A stretch of 16,616 nt of DNA. Source: a bacterium. GTDB taxonomy: Bacteria; Patescibacteriota; Minisyncoccia; Phycocordibacterales; SBAW01. Made by a program: the position numbers and the translations under genes. The notes under the pieces were generated by a model. It worked only from the letters and a program-made list of their open reading frames with translations. It made no database searches and was not told the DNA's origin. The stretch is taken from NCBI GenBank assembly GCA_021813335.1, contig JAKALC010000003.1:1-16616 (forward strand), given 5' to 3'. Each line of letters opens with the position of its first letter. Position 1 is the stretch's first letter. This document shows, piece by piece, positions 7,061 to 13,198 of this stretch.

Positions 7061-7097
7061 ATAAAAAGAAGACGCCGCGAGCTGCGCTCGCGGCGTC
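7061..7097 (-). terminator. Rho-independent terminator after the SpeD-like gene
   Basis: Perfect 11-bp GC-rich stem (7071-7081 with 7087-7097, loop ctgcg), followed on the minus strand by TTCTTTTTAT. It lies 25 nt after the stop of the upstream gene. Confidence 0.92.
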
Positions 7098-7122
7098 AGG
7101 GGAATTCCCTTGGGAATCCGGT

Positions 7123-7590
7123 TCAGAACGGGAACGGTTCTCCGCGCTTCCAGTCGGCCGATTCCTCCAGGCGCGGAGGGGACCCCGGGCCGCGGACGAT
7201 GACGAGCAGGTGCGCCGTCGCCGGCTCGAACCGCGCGATGACGAGCCGCGCGAATTCTTTGGCCGCCGGCATATTGTCGCGCGAGTAGTTGCACAGCTGG
7301 ACCTCGCCGTTCACGTGCAGTTCCTTCGGCCAGGTTTCGCTGCGGGCGAATCCCGCTACCGAAGCGCGGCTGTGCGATTCCTCGAGCGAGTGGAAGGACG
7401 TCGCCGGACCGATATCTTCCCTTTCCCAGACGTCGAGGAGGCCCGTGCGATGCTTCATCCGCACGTCGCTTATGATTGCGCGCATTTCTTCGTGAAGCTT
7501 CCTCGGAGAAAGCGCGAGGCCGTAATTGCTCTCCTCGTCGAGGTACAGATCGTACAGGACGAGGGTGCTGCCTTGCCCTTGGTGACTCAT
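7123..7590 (-). CDS. S-adenosylmethionine decarboxylase-like protein (SpeD/SpeH family, putative)
   Basis: 155 residues. The assignment rests on the core: an N-terminal strand LVLYDLYL, then SLEESHSRAS at 68-77, ETWPK at 85-89, and ELHVNGEVQLCNYSRDN at 90-106. In the family, the precursor is cut between Glu and Ser of an ESH motif to create the pyruvoyl cofactor; here E71-S72-H73 are present. TWPK would match the family's TWPE, and C100 the conserved cysteine. If active, it would make decarboxylated S-adenosylmethionine for spermidine synthesis, but no other polyamine gene is nearby, so another role (some relatives decarboxylate other amino acids) is possible. The gene is monocistronic: promoter at 7653-7680, leader hairpin, AGGAGG 6 nt before ATG, terminator downstream. 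Confidence 0.6.
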   Translation of the reverse strand: MSHQGQGSTLVLYDLYLDEESNYGLALSPRKLHEEMRAIISDVRMKHRTGLLDVWEREDIGPATSFHSLEESHSRASVAGFARSETWPKELHVNGEVQLCNYSRDNMPAAKEFARLVIARFEPATAHLLVIVRGPGSPPRLEESADWKRGEPFPF

Positions 7591-7652
7591 CTGAACCTCC
7601 TATGTTGTAAAGGGCATCCGCGGCAAGCGCGGACGCTGGCTGGCCTTTCCAA

Positions 7653-7680
7653 GGTATACAATATCCAGGACAAAATACAA
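7653..7680 (-). promoter_or_regulatory. Sigma70-type promoter of the SpeD-like gene
   Basis: TTGTAT (7675-7680) and TATACC (7653-7658) are separated by 16 bases on the minus strand. The transcript would have a leader of about 55 nt containing a hairpin (tccgcg and cgcgga around the centre near 7625) and the AGGAGG site. Confidence 0.55.
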
Positions 7681-7705
7681 TGATTCACGCGATGCCGAGA
7701 ATGGA

Positions 7706-7735
7706 AAACGCGGCGGCCCCGGGGCCGCCGCGTTT
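7706..7735 (-). terminator. Hairpin terminator after the zinc-ribbon gene
   Basis: Perfect 15+15 palindrome (arms 7706-7720 and 7721-7735), 21 nt after the zinc-ribbon stop codon. On the minus strand it is followed by TTCCATTCTC, so the U tract is poor. The stem is very GC-rich. Confidence 0.7.
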
Positions 7736-7756
7736 CCGATTAGCTTCTTTTTAAGA

Positions 7757-7915
7757 TTAGGAGCCCTTCGGCAGGATCTTGTACATACCGGTGCCGCAGA
7801 CGGAGCACTTTCCCTTCGCCGCGGGGCGGCCGGGCTTGATTTCCACGCGTTCGACGTCTTTCATTTCGCGTTTTTCCTTGCACTTGACGCAGTACCCTAT
7901 GATTTTTTCATCCAT
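7757..7915 (-). CDS. Small zinc-ribbon protein, DUF5679-like
   Basis: 52 residues that I translated directly from the sequence: MDEKIIGYCVKCKEKREM, then a basic middle with GRPAAKGKC and a second CxxC (CSVCGTGMYKI). Two CxxC pairs, at residues 9-12 and about 37-40, should bind one zinc ion. The layout (YCVKCK, REMKD, GRPA-x-KG-x-C-x-VCGT) matches the DUF5679 family, which is widespread in CPR and some other bacteria and has no known function; nucleic-acid binding is plausible. The start codon is ATG 7915. A TGCTATGCT box ends 8 nt upstream, again pointing to an almost leaderless mRNA. Confidence 0.9.
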   Translation of the reverse strand: MDEKIIGYCVKCKEKREMKDVERVEIKPGRPAAKGKCSVCGTGMYKILPKGS

Positions 7916-7923
7916 ATGGGGAA

Positions 7924-7929
7924 AGCATA
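7924..7929 (-). promoter_or_regulatory. Extended -10 box of the zinc-ribbon gene
   Basis: TGCTATGCT on the minus strand; TATGCT ends 8 nt before ATG 7915. A TTGCGC lies upstream, but at only 15 nt spacing. Confidence 0.5.
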
Positions 7930-7984
7930 GCACGCGCCGGGATTGCGCAAGGGGCGCCCTGGGGAAGGCCGGCCGACTCCCTTT

Positions 7985-8060
7985 TGGTGGACCCTAGGGG
8001 GATCGAACCCCTCACCTCGTCCATGCCATGGACGCGCTCTACCAAATGAGCTAAGGGCCC
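7985..8060 (-). tRNA. tRNA-Ala(GGC)
   Basis: 76 nt with an encoded CCA end. The cloverleaf is complete: acceptor GGGCCCT/AGGGTCC containing the G3:U70 alanine identity pair, D stem GCTC/GAGC, anticodon stem CGTCC/GGACG with loop ATGGCAT (anticodon GGC at 8025-8027), T stem AGGGG/CCCCT with loop TTCGATC, and A73. It reads GCC codons. Confidence 0.97.
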
Positions 8061-8068
8061 GCGCTAAA

Positions 8069-8097
8069 ATCATACTCGAATGAGCATTCTGCGCCAA
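8069..8097 (-). promoter_or_regulatory. Promoter of tRNA-Ala(GGC)
   Basis: TTGGCG (8092-8097), a 17-base spacer and TATGAT (8069-8074) on the minus strand, 8 nt before the tRNA 5' end. Confidence 0.8.
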
Positions 8098-8129
8098 ATG
8101 CCGCGCCTCGCTGCCGAATGAAGGAAACA

Positions 8130-8160
8130 AGGAACATAAACGCCCGCACAGTGCGGGCGT
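8130..8160 (-). terminator. Hairpin terminator after the 86-residue gene
   Basis: Inverted repeat acgcccgc (8140-8147) and gcgggcgt (8153-8160), followed on the minus strand by TTTATGTTCC. The stem is strong and the U tract imperfect. It lies 18 nt after the stop codon at 8179. Confidence 0.6.
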
Positions 8161-8178
8161 CTTGGGAAAGACATTATC

Positions 8179-8439
8179 TCACACGCGCCGGAGGATTTTT
8201 TTGTTTTTCTCGCCATTCCTTCCTTTGCAGGAGAGAATGGTGCGGCTCCCTTGCGGGGCGGCCGGGGGCTTCGACGGAGGCGACGCGGGTTCTTCCTTCG
8301 CGGCGGGCGACGGCTTCTCGTCCTTACGGAGCCGCTTCTCTTCCTTCTGCCGCGACCTGCCGAGCACAGCCGCGCCGCCATAGAGCGCCTCGCGGGCTTC
8401 CGCCGTTGAAGCAACGCTTCCCAATTCGATCGTATGCAT
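8179..8439 (-). CDS. Small Lys/Pro-rich protein, unknown function
   Basis: 86 residues. It has an ordinary N-terminal segment (MHTIELGSVASTAEAREALYGG), a strongly charged stretch RQKEEKRLRKDEK, a Pro/Ala/Ser linker at about 45-66, and a basic tail ending GEKNKKILRRV. The low-complexity middle and tail suggest a disordered, possibly nucleic-acid-binding region; no domain is recognised. It is supported as a gene by a full promoter (TTGACG, 17 nt, TATGGT), a good AAGGA site 7 nt before ATG 8439, and a terminator hairpin downstream. Confidence 0.72.
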   Translation of the reverse strand: MHTIELGSVASTAEAREALYGGAAVLGRSRQKEEKRLRKDEKPSPAAKEEPASPPSKPPAAPQGSRTILSCKGRNGEKNKKILRRV

Positions 8440-8492
8440 CTTTATTCCTTTCGTTGTGGTTTTGCGAATGATTCCGCCCTGACTCCGCGAAA

Positions 8493-8521
8493 ACCATAAT
8501 AAAACACCTCTCCTCCGTCAA
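8493..8521 (-). promoter_or_regulatory. Promoter of the 86-residue gene
   Basis: TTGACG (8516-8521), a 17-base spacer and TATGGT (8493-8498) on the minus strand, giving a leader of about 45 nt with a normal AAGGA ribosome-binding site. Confidence 0.7.
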
Positions 8522-8543
8522 GGAAACTGTCCCCCAACCGATT

Positions 8544-8789
8544 TTGTGGTCCGTATCAGCGCGCATCTCGAACCTGTGCAAAACGCGTAGCGAAGGAGCT
8601 CATCAAGAATCTCAAAAAGGCAAAACGTCCTCCTTTGACGAAGGGGGGTTGGATGCGATTCGCGAGCGCGATATCCGGAAGCGCTACGCACAGGCATGCA
8701 AGCAGATGGAGGCGAACAACAAAAGAAAGTTTGCGGAGAAAATGAGAAGAGGGTTAAGGCTACCGCCCTATGACTTGCTACCTCCTTAG
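8544..8789 (+). CDS. Possible small plus-strand gene or gene fragment
   Basis: Up to 81 residues from a TTG. The C-terminal 45 residues look protein-like: RERDIRKRYAQACKQMEA, then a basic helix KRKFAEKMRRG and LPPYDLLPP. The N-terminal part looks less natural in this frame, while the +1 frame over 8581-8640 reads a plausible VAKELIKNLKKAKRPP, so an old frameshift is possible. No ribosome-binding site is seen. The stop codon lies in the outer arm of a hairpin shared with the convergent gene at 8829. It may be a degenerate gene; no function can be suggested. Confidence 0.3.
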   Translation: MWSVSARISNLCKTRSEGAHQESQKGKTSSFDEGGLDAIRERDIRKRYAQACKQMEANNKRKFAEKMRRGLRLPPYDLLPP

Positions 8790-8835
8790 CCGGTGGCGAG
8801 CAAGGAAGGCGGCCGAAGCCGCCTTGCCCTAAGGA
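8783..8835. terminator. Shared hairpin between convergent reading frames
   Basis: Inner stem aaggcggc (8806-8813) and gccgcctt (8818-8825) with loop cgaa; read on the minus strand the loop is a UUCG tetraloop. The outer arms tccttag (8783-8789) and ctaagga (8829-8835) contain the two convergent TAG stop codons. There is no T tract on either side. Confidence 0.55.
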
Positions 8836-9341
8836 ACACAGAATCGCTGTGCGCTGCGCCTCCCTCCCGGGAAGACCCTGTATTGCCACTCTTGCGAACG
8901 CTCGTAAAGTGCGCCACAGAGCTTTGAAAGCTCCTTTAGTTTTGTACTCTCGACTTCCCGACCCCGGGCCGCATCAGCAAGGGTGTTAATCACGTTCCGA
9001 GCGATGCATTGCGCTTGCCGATATGAAGTCACCGCGTTGGCCGAATCGACGTCCGCCAGTGCTTTGCAAAAGACCATGTAGTCGCCAGGATTCCGCGGTG
9101 CCTTGCCCCCAAAGTCCTCCTCGAGGTACCAGATCACGTTCTGTATCGACTCGACAGTGGTGGAACATCCGGCCGAGAGACGGCCGAGCTCGATCATCGC
9201 CCTCGTCACGTCCCGGATGAAACCGTTCGATAGCGCCCACGAGTAGGGTCTGACCCTACCTGTCTGGATCGTGAGAAGCCTCGGGTTACTCGGGTCAAAC
9301 TTCGCGCTTCCGCGCCGATTTAAAGATGCACCCTTCTTCAT
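8829..9341 (-). CDS. Hypothetical protein, unknown function
   Basis: 170 residues from ATG 9341, chosen because GGAGGAG lies 4 nt upstream; the frame stays open a further 83 codons but with unnatural sequence. The protein starts MKKGASLNRRGSAKFDPSNP, then a region TIQTGRVRPYSWALSNGFIR, and the rest is mainly helical (DVTRAMIELGRL, ESIQNVIWYLEEDF, QAQCIARNVINTLADAARG, KLKELSKLCGALYERSQEW). No signal peptide, membrane helix or known domain is seen. It looks less GC-rich than its neighbours and lies in an island of other unrecognised genes, so it may be acquired. Confidence 0.7.
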   Translation of the reverse strand: MKKGASLNRRGSAKFDPSNPRLLTIQTGRVRPYSWALSNGFIRDVTRAMIELGRLSAGCSTTVESIQNVIWYLEEDFGGKAPRNPGDYMVFCKALADVDSANAVTSYRQAQCIARNVINTLADAARGREVESTKLKELSKLCGALYERSQEWQYRVFPGGRRSAQRFCVP

Positions 9342-9363
9342 GACTCCTCCGCACGTTGTCGCT

Positions 9364-9382
9364 ACCCGAGCCAATCTCGGGT
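9364..9382. promoter_or_regulatory. Inverted repeat between divergent genes
   Basis: acccgag and ctcgggt around ccaat, 22 bases upstream of the minus-strand start at 9341 and ahead of the plus-strand gene starting near 9459. It could be an operator for both genes or a leader hairpin. Confidence 0.35.
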
Positions 9383-9458
9383 GGCGGCGAGTACGGAGGA
9401 GGAACTTCCGGATACAGCCTACATCCGGCTGCTCATTGGTCAAGGTGGGGGAGTTCAC

Positions 9459-9650
9459 ATGGACCCGGAAAATGACCCCGTACTCTTGGAGGCGAGGCGG
9501 TGGTTCGAGAAATTCGGCGATCCGAATAACGGCACGCATCGGTTCGTCTACGGCCTCCGGAGCTACGTTCCAGGATTCGAGATGCCTCAATCATCCGAAC
9601 CCGAACGCCCGAACGGAGCTGCGCACGGGCAAGAAGATCATAAGAAATAA
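9459..9650 (+). CDS. Small plus-strand hypothetical protein
   Basis: 63 residues from ATG 9459, which is preceded by GGGGGAG at good spacing. An upstream GTG at 9381 would extend it to 89 residues but overlaps the inverted repeat. The sequence MDPENDPVLLEARRWFEKFG continues with DPNNGTHRFVYGLRSYVPGFEM and a charged, Pro/Glu-rich tail ending EDHKK. It looks like a soluble protein; no family is recognised. It is divergent from the gene at 9341 and is followed by a hairpin at 9670-9698. Confidence 0.6.
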   Translation: MDPENDPVLLEARRWFEKFGDPNNGTHRFVYGLRSYVPGFEMPQSSEPERPNGAAHGQEDHKK

Positions 9651-9669
9651 TATTGGCTCAATCTGAGGA

Positions 9670-9698
9670 AAGCTCCGCCATGGCGGAGCTTCTGTTTA
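9670..9698 (+). terminator. Hairpin after the 63-residue plus-strand gene
   Basis: aagctccgcc (9670-9679) and ggcggagctt (9682-9691) pair around at, followed by ctgttta. The stem is good and the T tract poor. Confidence 0.55.
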
Positions 9699-9722
9699 CC
9701 TGCCGCAAAGAACGTCCTCGTC

Positions 9723-9750
9723 TTGACGGATAGGGCTTTCGCGCTAGTGT
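9723..9750 (+). promoter_or_regulatory. Possible promoter of the plus-strand membrane protein gene
   Basis: TTGACG (9723-9728), a 16-base spacer and TAGTGT (9745-9750) on the plus strand. The -35 box is good and the -10 box weak. Confidence 0.4.
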
Positions 9751-9785
9751 GGTTGTGGATCAACAACAGCCACCGGAGGCGACGA

Positions 9786-10070
9786 ATGCACATCCCCGAT
9801 GCACTTCAGCTGGTCGTGAGCGCCGCTCTGATTACGGCCTTGATCATCATAGTGCTCTTCGAGGTCAAATGGCCTCGAAAATTCGCAAACCTGGCCTGCA
9901 GTCCGCGCGGTGCTATCCAAGAAGCGCTGCGTGATCCAATCAAGGAGTATGTGTGGCAACTGCACGAAAAGTGCATTGCCGAACGGAAGACACTTGGGAG
10001 ACTCCCTTTAAGTGCGGCTGCAACCGCCGAATCGGAAGAGCATCCTTGCCAAGTCGCTCCTGCGCGCTAA
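9786..10070 (+). CDS. Small plus-strand single-helix membrane protein, unknown function
   Basis: 94 residues from ATG 9786, preceded by GGAGG with 7-nt spacing. After MHIPDA comes one hydrophobic helix (about 7-28, LQLVVSAALITALIIIVLF), then a basic KWPRK stop-transfer segment and a soluble domain of about 60 residues with two or three cysteines (LACSPRGA, HEKCIAERK, HPCQV). The N-terminus would face outward or the periplasm-like side and the rest the cytoplasm. No family is recognised. A strong terminator follows at 10094. Confidence 0.7.
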   Translation: MHIPDALQLVVSAALITALIIIVLFEVKWPRKFANLACSPRGAIQEALRDPIKEYVWQLHEKCIAERKTLGRLPLSAAATAESEEHPCQVAPAR

Positions 10071-10093
10071 CTGCGAAGGTTTCTACGATTCAC

Positions 10094-10122
10094 AAGCCCC
10101 GCGGCAGCGGGGCTTTTGTTTT
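10094..10122 (+). terminator. Rho-independent terminator of the 94-residue gene
   Basis: aagccccgc (10094-10102), loop ggca, gcggggctt (10107-10115), then ttgtttt. Confidence 0.9.
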
Positions 10123-10306
10123 CGGCACATTCACGGTTGTTATGTAAATTTCTGTACCTCCCTCTCACACCAAGTAACTCTACAGCTTCTGTATTATCAT
10201 CAGAGTTCGAATCGGCTACGGGTTCAGCCCGATTCGAGCTGTTTCAGCATATCAACTGTGCATCGCCAAAAACGCAAAGCGGCCTGTTGCAGGCCGCTCT
10301 TTTTTA
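10123..10306 (+). ncRNA. Orphan terminator with upstream hairpin; possible small RNA
   Basis: This stretch holds no convincing gene. It contains a hairpin at 10208-10236 (cgaatcgg and ccgattcg with a bulge) and a textbook plus-strand terminator at 10278-10306 (agcggcct, loop gttgc, aggccgct, then cttttttat). The preceding gene already has its own terminator at 10094, so this one may end a separate short plus-strand transcript. No clear promoter was found; a TATTAT at about 10192 is a candidate -10 box without a good -35. Confidence 0.35.
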
Positions 10307-10343
10307 TCAAGACGTGAGAATGTGCCAAATTGGCAAAATCAGG

Positions 10344-10416
10344 TGGACCCTAGCGGATTCGAACCGCTGGCCTCGTCAATGCGAATGACGCGCTCTACCA
10401 ACTGAGCTAAGGGCCC
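10344..10416 (-). tRNA. tRNA-Ala(CGC)
   Basis: 73 nt, CCA not encoded. Acceptor GGGCCCT/AGGGTCC with the G3:U70 alanine pair, D stem GCTC/GAGC, anticodon stem CGTCA/TGACG with loop TTCGCAT (anticodon CGC), T stem AGCGG/CCGCT with loop TTCGAAT, and A73. It reads GCG codons. Confidence 0.97.
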
Positions 10417-10426
10417 GAACGGCTAC

Positions 10427-10455
10427 ATCATACTCAAAAAACGAACCCCGTCCAA
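10427..10455 (-). promoter_or_regulatory. Promoter of tRNA-Ala(CGC)
   Basis: TTGGAC (10450-10455), a 17-base spacer and TATGAT (10427-10432) on the minus strand, 10 nt before the tRNA 5' end. Confidence 0.8.
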
Positions 10456-10563
10456 ACGACGCACTCTCCTGCGAGGAGTGAGGTGAAATGGATCGCCGTG
10501 ATCTATTTCCGCCGAACGACGCTGCAGGAAGCCGGCCGAGCACGGCGAGAGTCGGCTTCCCAG

Positions 10564-10580
10564 CTGAGCTAAGGGCCCTT
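10564..10580 (-). pseudogene. tRNA-Ala 5' fragment
   Basis: ctgagctaagggccc at 10564-10578 is identical to the 5' 15 bases of tRNA-Ala(CGC) (10402-10416). The minus strand reads GGGCCCTTAGCTCAGCTGG and then departs: no D-stem partner, anticodon arm or T arm follows. Confidence 0.6.
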
Positions 10581-10621
10581 CCTAACGAAAACGATTTTCG
10601 TATGGAAGAAAACAAAATTCA

Positions 10622-10636
10622 TCGGGCCGCCGGGAA
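10622..10636 (-). pseudogene. tRNA-Pro 3' fragment
   Basis: tcgggccgccgggaa is identical to the 3' 15 bases of both downstream-numbered tRNA-Pro genes (10799-10813 and 10889-10903), i.e. half of the T arm, the acceptor 3' strand and A73. The remainder of a tRNA is missing. Confidence 0.55.
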
Positions 10637-10798
10637 CCGGCGAATACGCCATTCTTCCACAAGCGCACCTCGCCGCCGCTCGGTGCGCTCGCGTCCCCGC
10701 CTCGCGGTTCGGCCTGCTGGCCGAACATCGCTGCGGCTTTCGATTCCCGACGCAGCGTGCCGCAGGCACGCGGCTGCGGCCCTCAATCGAGGACTCTT

Positions 10799-10869
10799 TC
10801 GGGCCGCCGGGAATCGAACCCGGTCTACATCCACCCCATGGACGCGTACTACCGGCATACTCCGGCCCG
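10799..10869 (-). tRNA. tRNA-Pro(GGG)
   Basis: 71 nt, CCA not encoded. Acceptor CGGGCCG/CGGCCCG with the C1:G72 pair usual for tRNA-Pro, short D arm GTA…TAC, anticodon stem CGTCC/GGATG with loop ATGGGGT (anticodon GGG), a four-base variable region, T stem CCGGG/CCCGG with loop TTCGATT, and A73. It reads CCC codons. Confidence 0.93.
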
Positions 10870-10888
10870 CTTCGGGAGTTGTCCTGTG

Positions 10889-10959
10889 TCGGGCCGCCGG
10901 GAATCGAACCCGGTCTACACGCACCCGAAGCGTGCGTACTACCGGCATACTCCGGCCCG
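10889..10959 (-). tRNA. tRNA-Pro(CGG)
   Basis: 71 nt, CCA not encoded. It is identical to the tRNA-Pro(GGG) gene except in the anticodon arm, CACGC/GCGTG with loop TTCGGGT (anticodon CGG). It reads CCG codons. Only 19 nt separate it from tRNA-Val and 19 nt from tRNA-Pro(GGG), so the three are probably one transcript. Confidence 0.94.
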
Positions 10960-10978
10960 ACACAAAACACCTCCCGTG

Positions 10979-11052
10979 TGCGCTCTGCAGGATTCGAACC
11001 TGCGACCTTTCGCGTGTGAAGCGAACGCTCTAACCGACTGAGCTAAGAGCGC
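10979..11052 (-). tRNA. tRNA-Val(CAC)
   Basis: 74 nt, CCA not encoded. Acceptor GCGCTCT/AGAGCGC, D stem GCTC/GAGC, anticodon stem TTCGC/GCGAA with loop TTCACAC (anticodon CAC), T stem GCAGG/CCTGC with loop TTCGAAT, and A73. It reads GTG codons and is the first gene of the tRNA cluster. Confidence 0.95.
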
Positions 11053-11064
11053 GGAATAAGGGGC

Positions 11065-11081
11065 AGGATACCAGATTCCCG

Positions 11082-11093
<12 letters not shown>
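11065..11093 (-). promoter_or_regulatory. Promoter of the tRNA-Val/Pro/Pro cluster
   Basis: TTGGGA (11088-11093), a 17-base spacer and TATCCT (11065-11070) on the minus strand, 12 nt before the tRNA. The -35 box lies inside the last codons of the htrA-like gene. Confidence 0.65.
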
Positions 11094-12014
<921 letters not shown>

Positions 12015-12020
12015 ATTCCC

Positions 12021-12026
12021 ATTATA
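12021..12026 (-). promoter_or_regulatory. -10 box of the HtrA-like gene (leaderless)
   Basis: Consensus TATAAT on the minus strand, ending 6 nt before ATG 12014. No -35 box or ribosome-binding site is seen. Confidence 0.7.
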
Positions 12027-12048
12027 CGCGATGCCCGGAATTTTGTTG

Positions 12049-12124
12049 TGGTGGACCCGACCGGACTCGAACCGGTGACCTCCTCATTGCAAATGAGGCG
12101 TTCTACCAACTGAACTACGGGCCC
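12049..12124 (-). tRNA. tRNA-Ala(TGC)
   Basis: 76 nt with an encoded CCA end. Acceptor GGGCCCG/CGGGTCC with the G3:U70 alanine pair, D stem GTTC/GAAC, anticodon stem CCTCA/TGAGG with loop TTTGCAA (anticodon TGC), T stem ACCGG/CCGGT with loop TTCGAGT, and A73. It is the third alanine isoacceptor in the window and reads GCA and probably other GCN codons. Confidence 0.97.
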
Positions 12125-12137
12125 GGAAATACTCCTA

Positions 12138-12166
12138 ATACTATCATTTTTGGACGATATTCCGAA
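12138..12166 (-). promoter_or_regulatory. Possible promoter of tRNA-Ala(TGC)
   Basis: TTCGGA (12161-12166), a 17-base spacer and TAGTAT (12138-12143) on the minus strand. An AT-rich stretch (about 12195-12212) upstream could act as an UP element. The boxes are poorer than those of the other tRNA promoters. Confidence 0.4.
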
Positions 12167-12205
12167 ATCACTCCTTTTGGCCAATGGGATTCAGATAATT
12201 TTTTA

Positions 12206-13165
12206 TTATTTTCTCAGCGCGAGGTCGGCCAGGTGCGACAGGAAATCGCGGAAGGAGACGCCGACGGCGTCGAGCGCGCGCGGCAGGAGCGACCGGTCCG
12301 TGAGGCCGGGGAGCGTATTGGTCTCGAGGTAGTAGACGCCTTTCGGCGCGACGATGAAATCCGAACGGGAGTAATGGCGCAAGCCCAAAGCGCGGTGCAT
12401 CACTTTCGCGGCGCGCTTCACCTCTTCGGTGACGACGCGGGAGAAGTGTGCCGGACAGGTTTCGCGCGTCATCCCGGAATATTTCGCTTCATAGGAAAAG
12501 AAGCCCTGCGGCGGGGCGATCTCCGTAACGGGCAGGGCGTACAGCGCTTCGCCGCGCAGGTTTTCGACGACGCCTGCGGTCGCTTCGCGGCCGCGAACGT
12601 ATTCCTCGACGAGGATGCCGGAAGCGCCGAGCGCGAAGAGCCGTTCGATGGCGGCGAGCACCGGGGCGTAGCCGCCGACGATGGAAACGCCGATGGACGA
12701 TCCCCACCCGGCGGGCTTCACGACGACCGGCTGGCAGAACGCGCGGACGGCATCGGCGGCGGCGGAGACGCTCTCCGCGGGTTTCTCGGCGTAGCGGAAT
12801 TCCGGCACGAGGAGCCCCGCTTCCTTCGCGCGCGCTTTGGAGAGCGCCTTGTGCATCGCGAGGTAGGAACCGAGCGCGTCCGCGCCGGCATAGGGGACGC
12901 CGAACCGCCCGAGCAGTTTCTGCACTTCCCCGTCCTCGCCGTACTCGCCGTGGAGGCCGATGAGCGCAACGTCAATCTGGCGCAGGATGCGGGCGGGCTC
13001 CGCCCTCCGACCGCGGTCGTGCCAGACGCCGTGCCGGTCGATGTAGATGTCGCGCGCGGCGTAGCGCTCTTCCGGGAGATTCGCGAGTATCGCCGCTCCC
13101 GTCCTGAGCGACACGTCATGTTCGCGGCTCGGCCCGCCCCGCAGGACCCCGACGACGGTTTGCAT
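12206..13165 (-). CDS. ddl: D-alanine--D-alanine ligase
   Basis: 319 residues. This ATP-grasp enzyme joins two D-alanines for the peptidoglycan precursor in the cytoplasm. Motifs in order: GGPSREHDVSL at 10-20, LHGEYGEDGEVQ at 71-82, the ATP-binding KPAGWGSSIGV at 150-160, EEYVRGRE at 187-194, YEAKYS at 225-230, RSDF at 267-270, and the metal- and substrate-binding ETNTLPGLT at 281-289. Length and motifs are normal. I chose ATG 13165, because the family starts at the VVGVLRGG strand and a TATACT box lies 7 nt upstream; the longer open frame runs through the terminator of the preceding operon. It stands alone between that terminator and tRNA-Ala(TGC). Confidence 0.96.
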   Translation of the reverse strand: MQTVVGVLRGGPSREHDVSLRTGAAILANLPEERYAARDIYIDRHGVWHDRGRRAEPARILRQIDVALIGLHGEYGEDGEVQKLLGRFGVPYAGADALGSYLAMHKALSKARAKEAGLLVPEFRYAEKPAESVSAAADAVRAFCQPVVVKPAGWGSSIGVSIVGGYAPVLAAIERLFALGASGILVEEYVRGREATAGVVENLRGEALYALPVTEIAPPQGFFSYEAKYSGMTRETCPAHFSRVVTEEVKRAAKVMHRALGLRHYSRSDFIVAPKGVYYLETNTLPGLTDRSLLPRALDAVGVSFRDFLSHLADLALRK

Positions 13166-13172
13166 TGCTCTT

Positions 13173-13178
13173 AGTATA
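13173..13178 (-). promoter_or_regulatory. -10 box of ddl (leaderless)
   Basis: TATACT on the minus strand, ending 7 nt before ATG 13165; no -35 box or strong ribosome-binding site. Confidence 0.6.
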
Positions 13179-13198
13179 GCAGGGCAGAAATGAGAAAG

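Larger units (their letters stand above)
10456..10798 (-). other. Gene-free hairpin-rich stretch with tRNA fragments
   Basis: No coding gene is supported here. Hairpins: 10528-10559 (gaagccg/cggcttc), 10586-10602 (acgaaaa/ttttcgt around cga), 10628-10642 (cgccgg/ccggcg), 10663-10688 (gcgcacc/ggtgcgc), 10707-10726 (gttcggcc/ggccgaac) and 10751-10778 (cgcagc, gtgcc, gca, ggcac, gctgcg). It also contains a tRNA-Ala 5' fragment and a tRNA-Pro 3' fragment (listed separately). It could be a structured RNA co-transcribed with the tRNA-Pro genes, or debris from tRNA duplication. Confidence 0.5.

Noticed and set aside
8518..8889. Minus-strand open frame of 123 codons
   Set aside because: It overlaps the end of the better-supported gene at 8829 and the shared hairpin, and has no ribosome-binding site or protein-like pattern.
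8544..10416. Integrative element with attachment sites at the tRNA-Ala genes
   Set aside because: No integrase or recombinase is present; similarity between the flanking tRNA-Ala genes is what one expects of isoacceptors.
10564..10636. Intron-containing or split tRNA built from the Ala 5' piece and the Pro 3' piece
   Set aside because: The order on the minus strand is Pro 3' piece first, then Ala 5' piece, and the acceptor strands do not pair with each other as required.
10488..11041. Open frames on both strands across the tRNA-Pro and tRNA-Val genes
   Set aside because: They translate through intact tRNA genes and their repeated-looking peptides come from the two near-identical tRNA-Pro copies.
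12233..13174. Plus-strand open frame of 313 codons
   Set aside because: Antisense to ddl, whose ATP-grasp motifs are complete.
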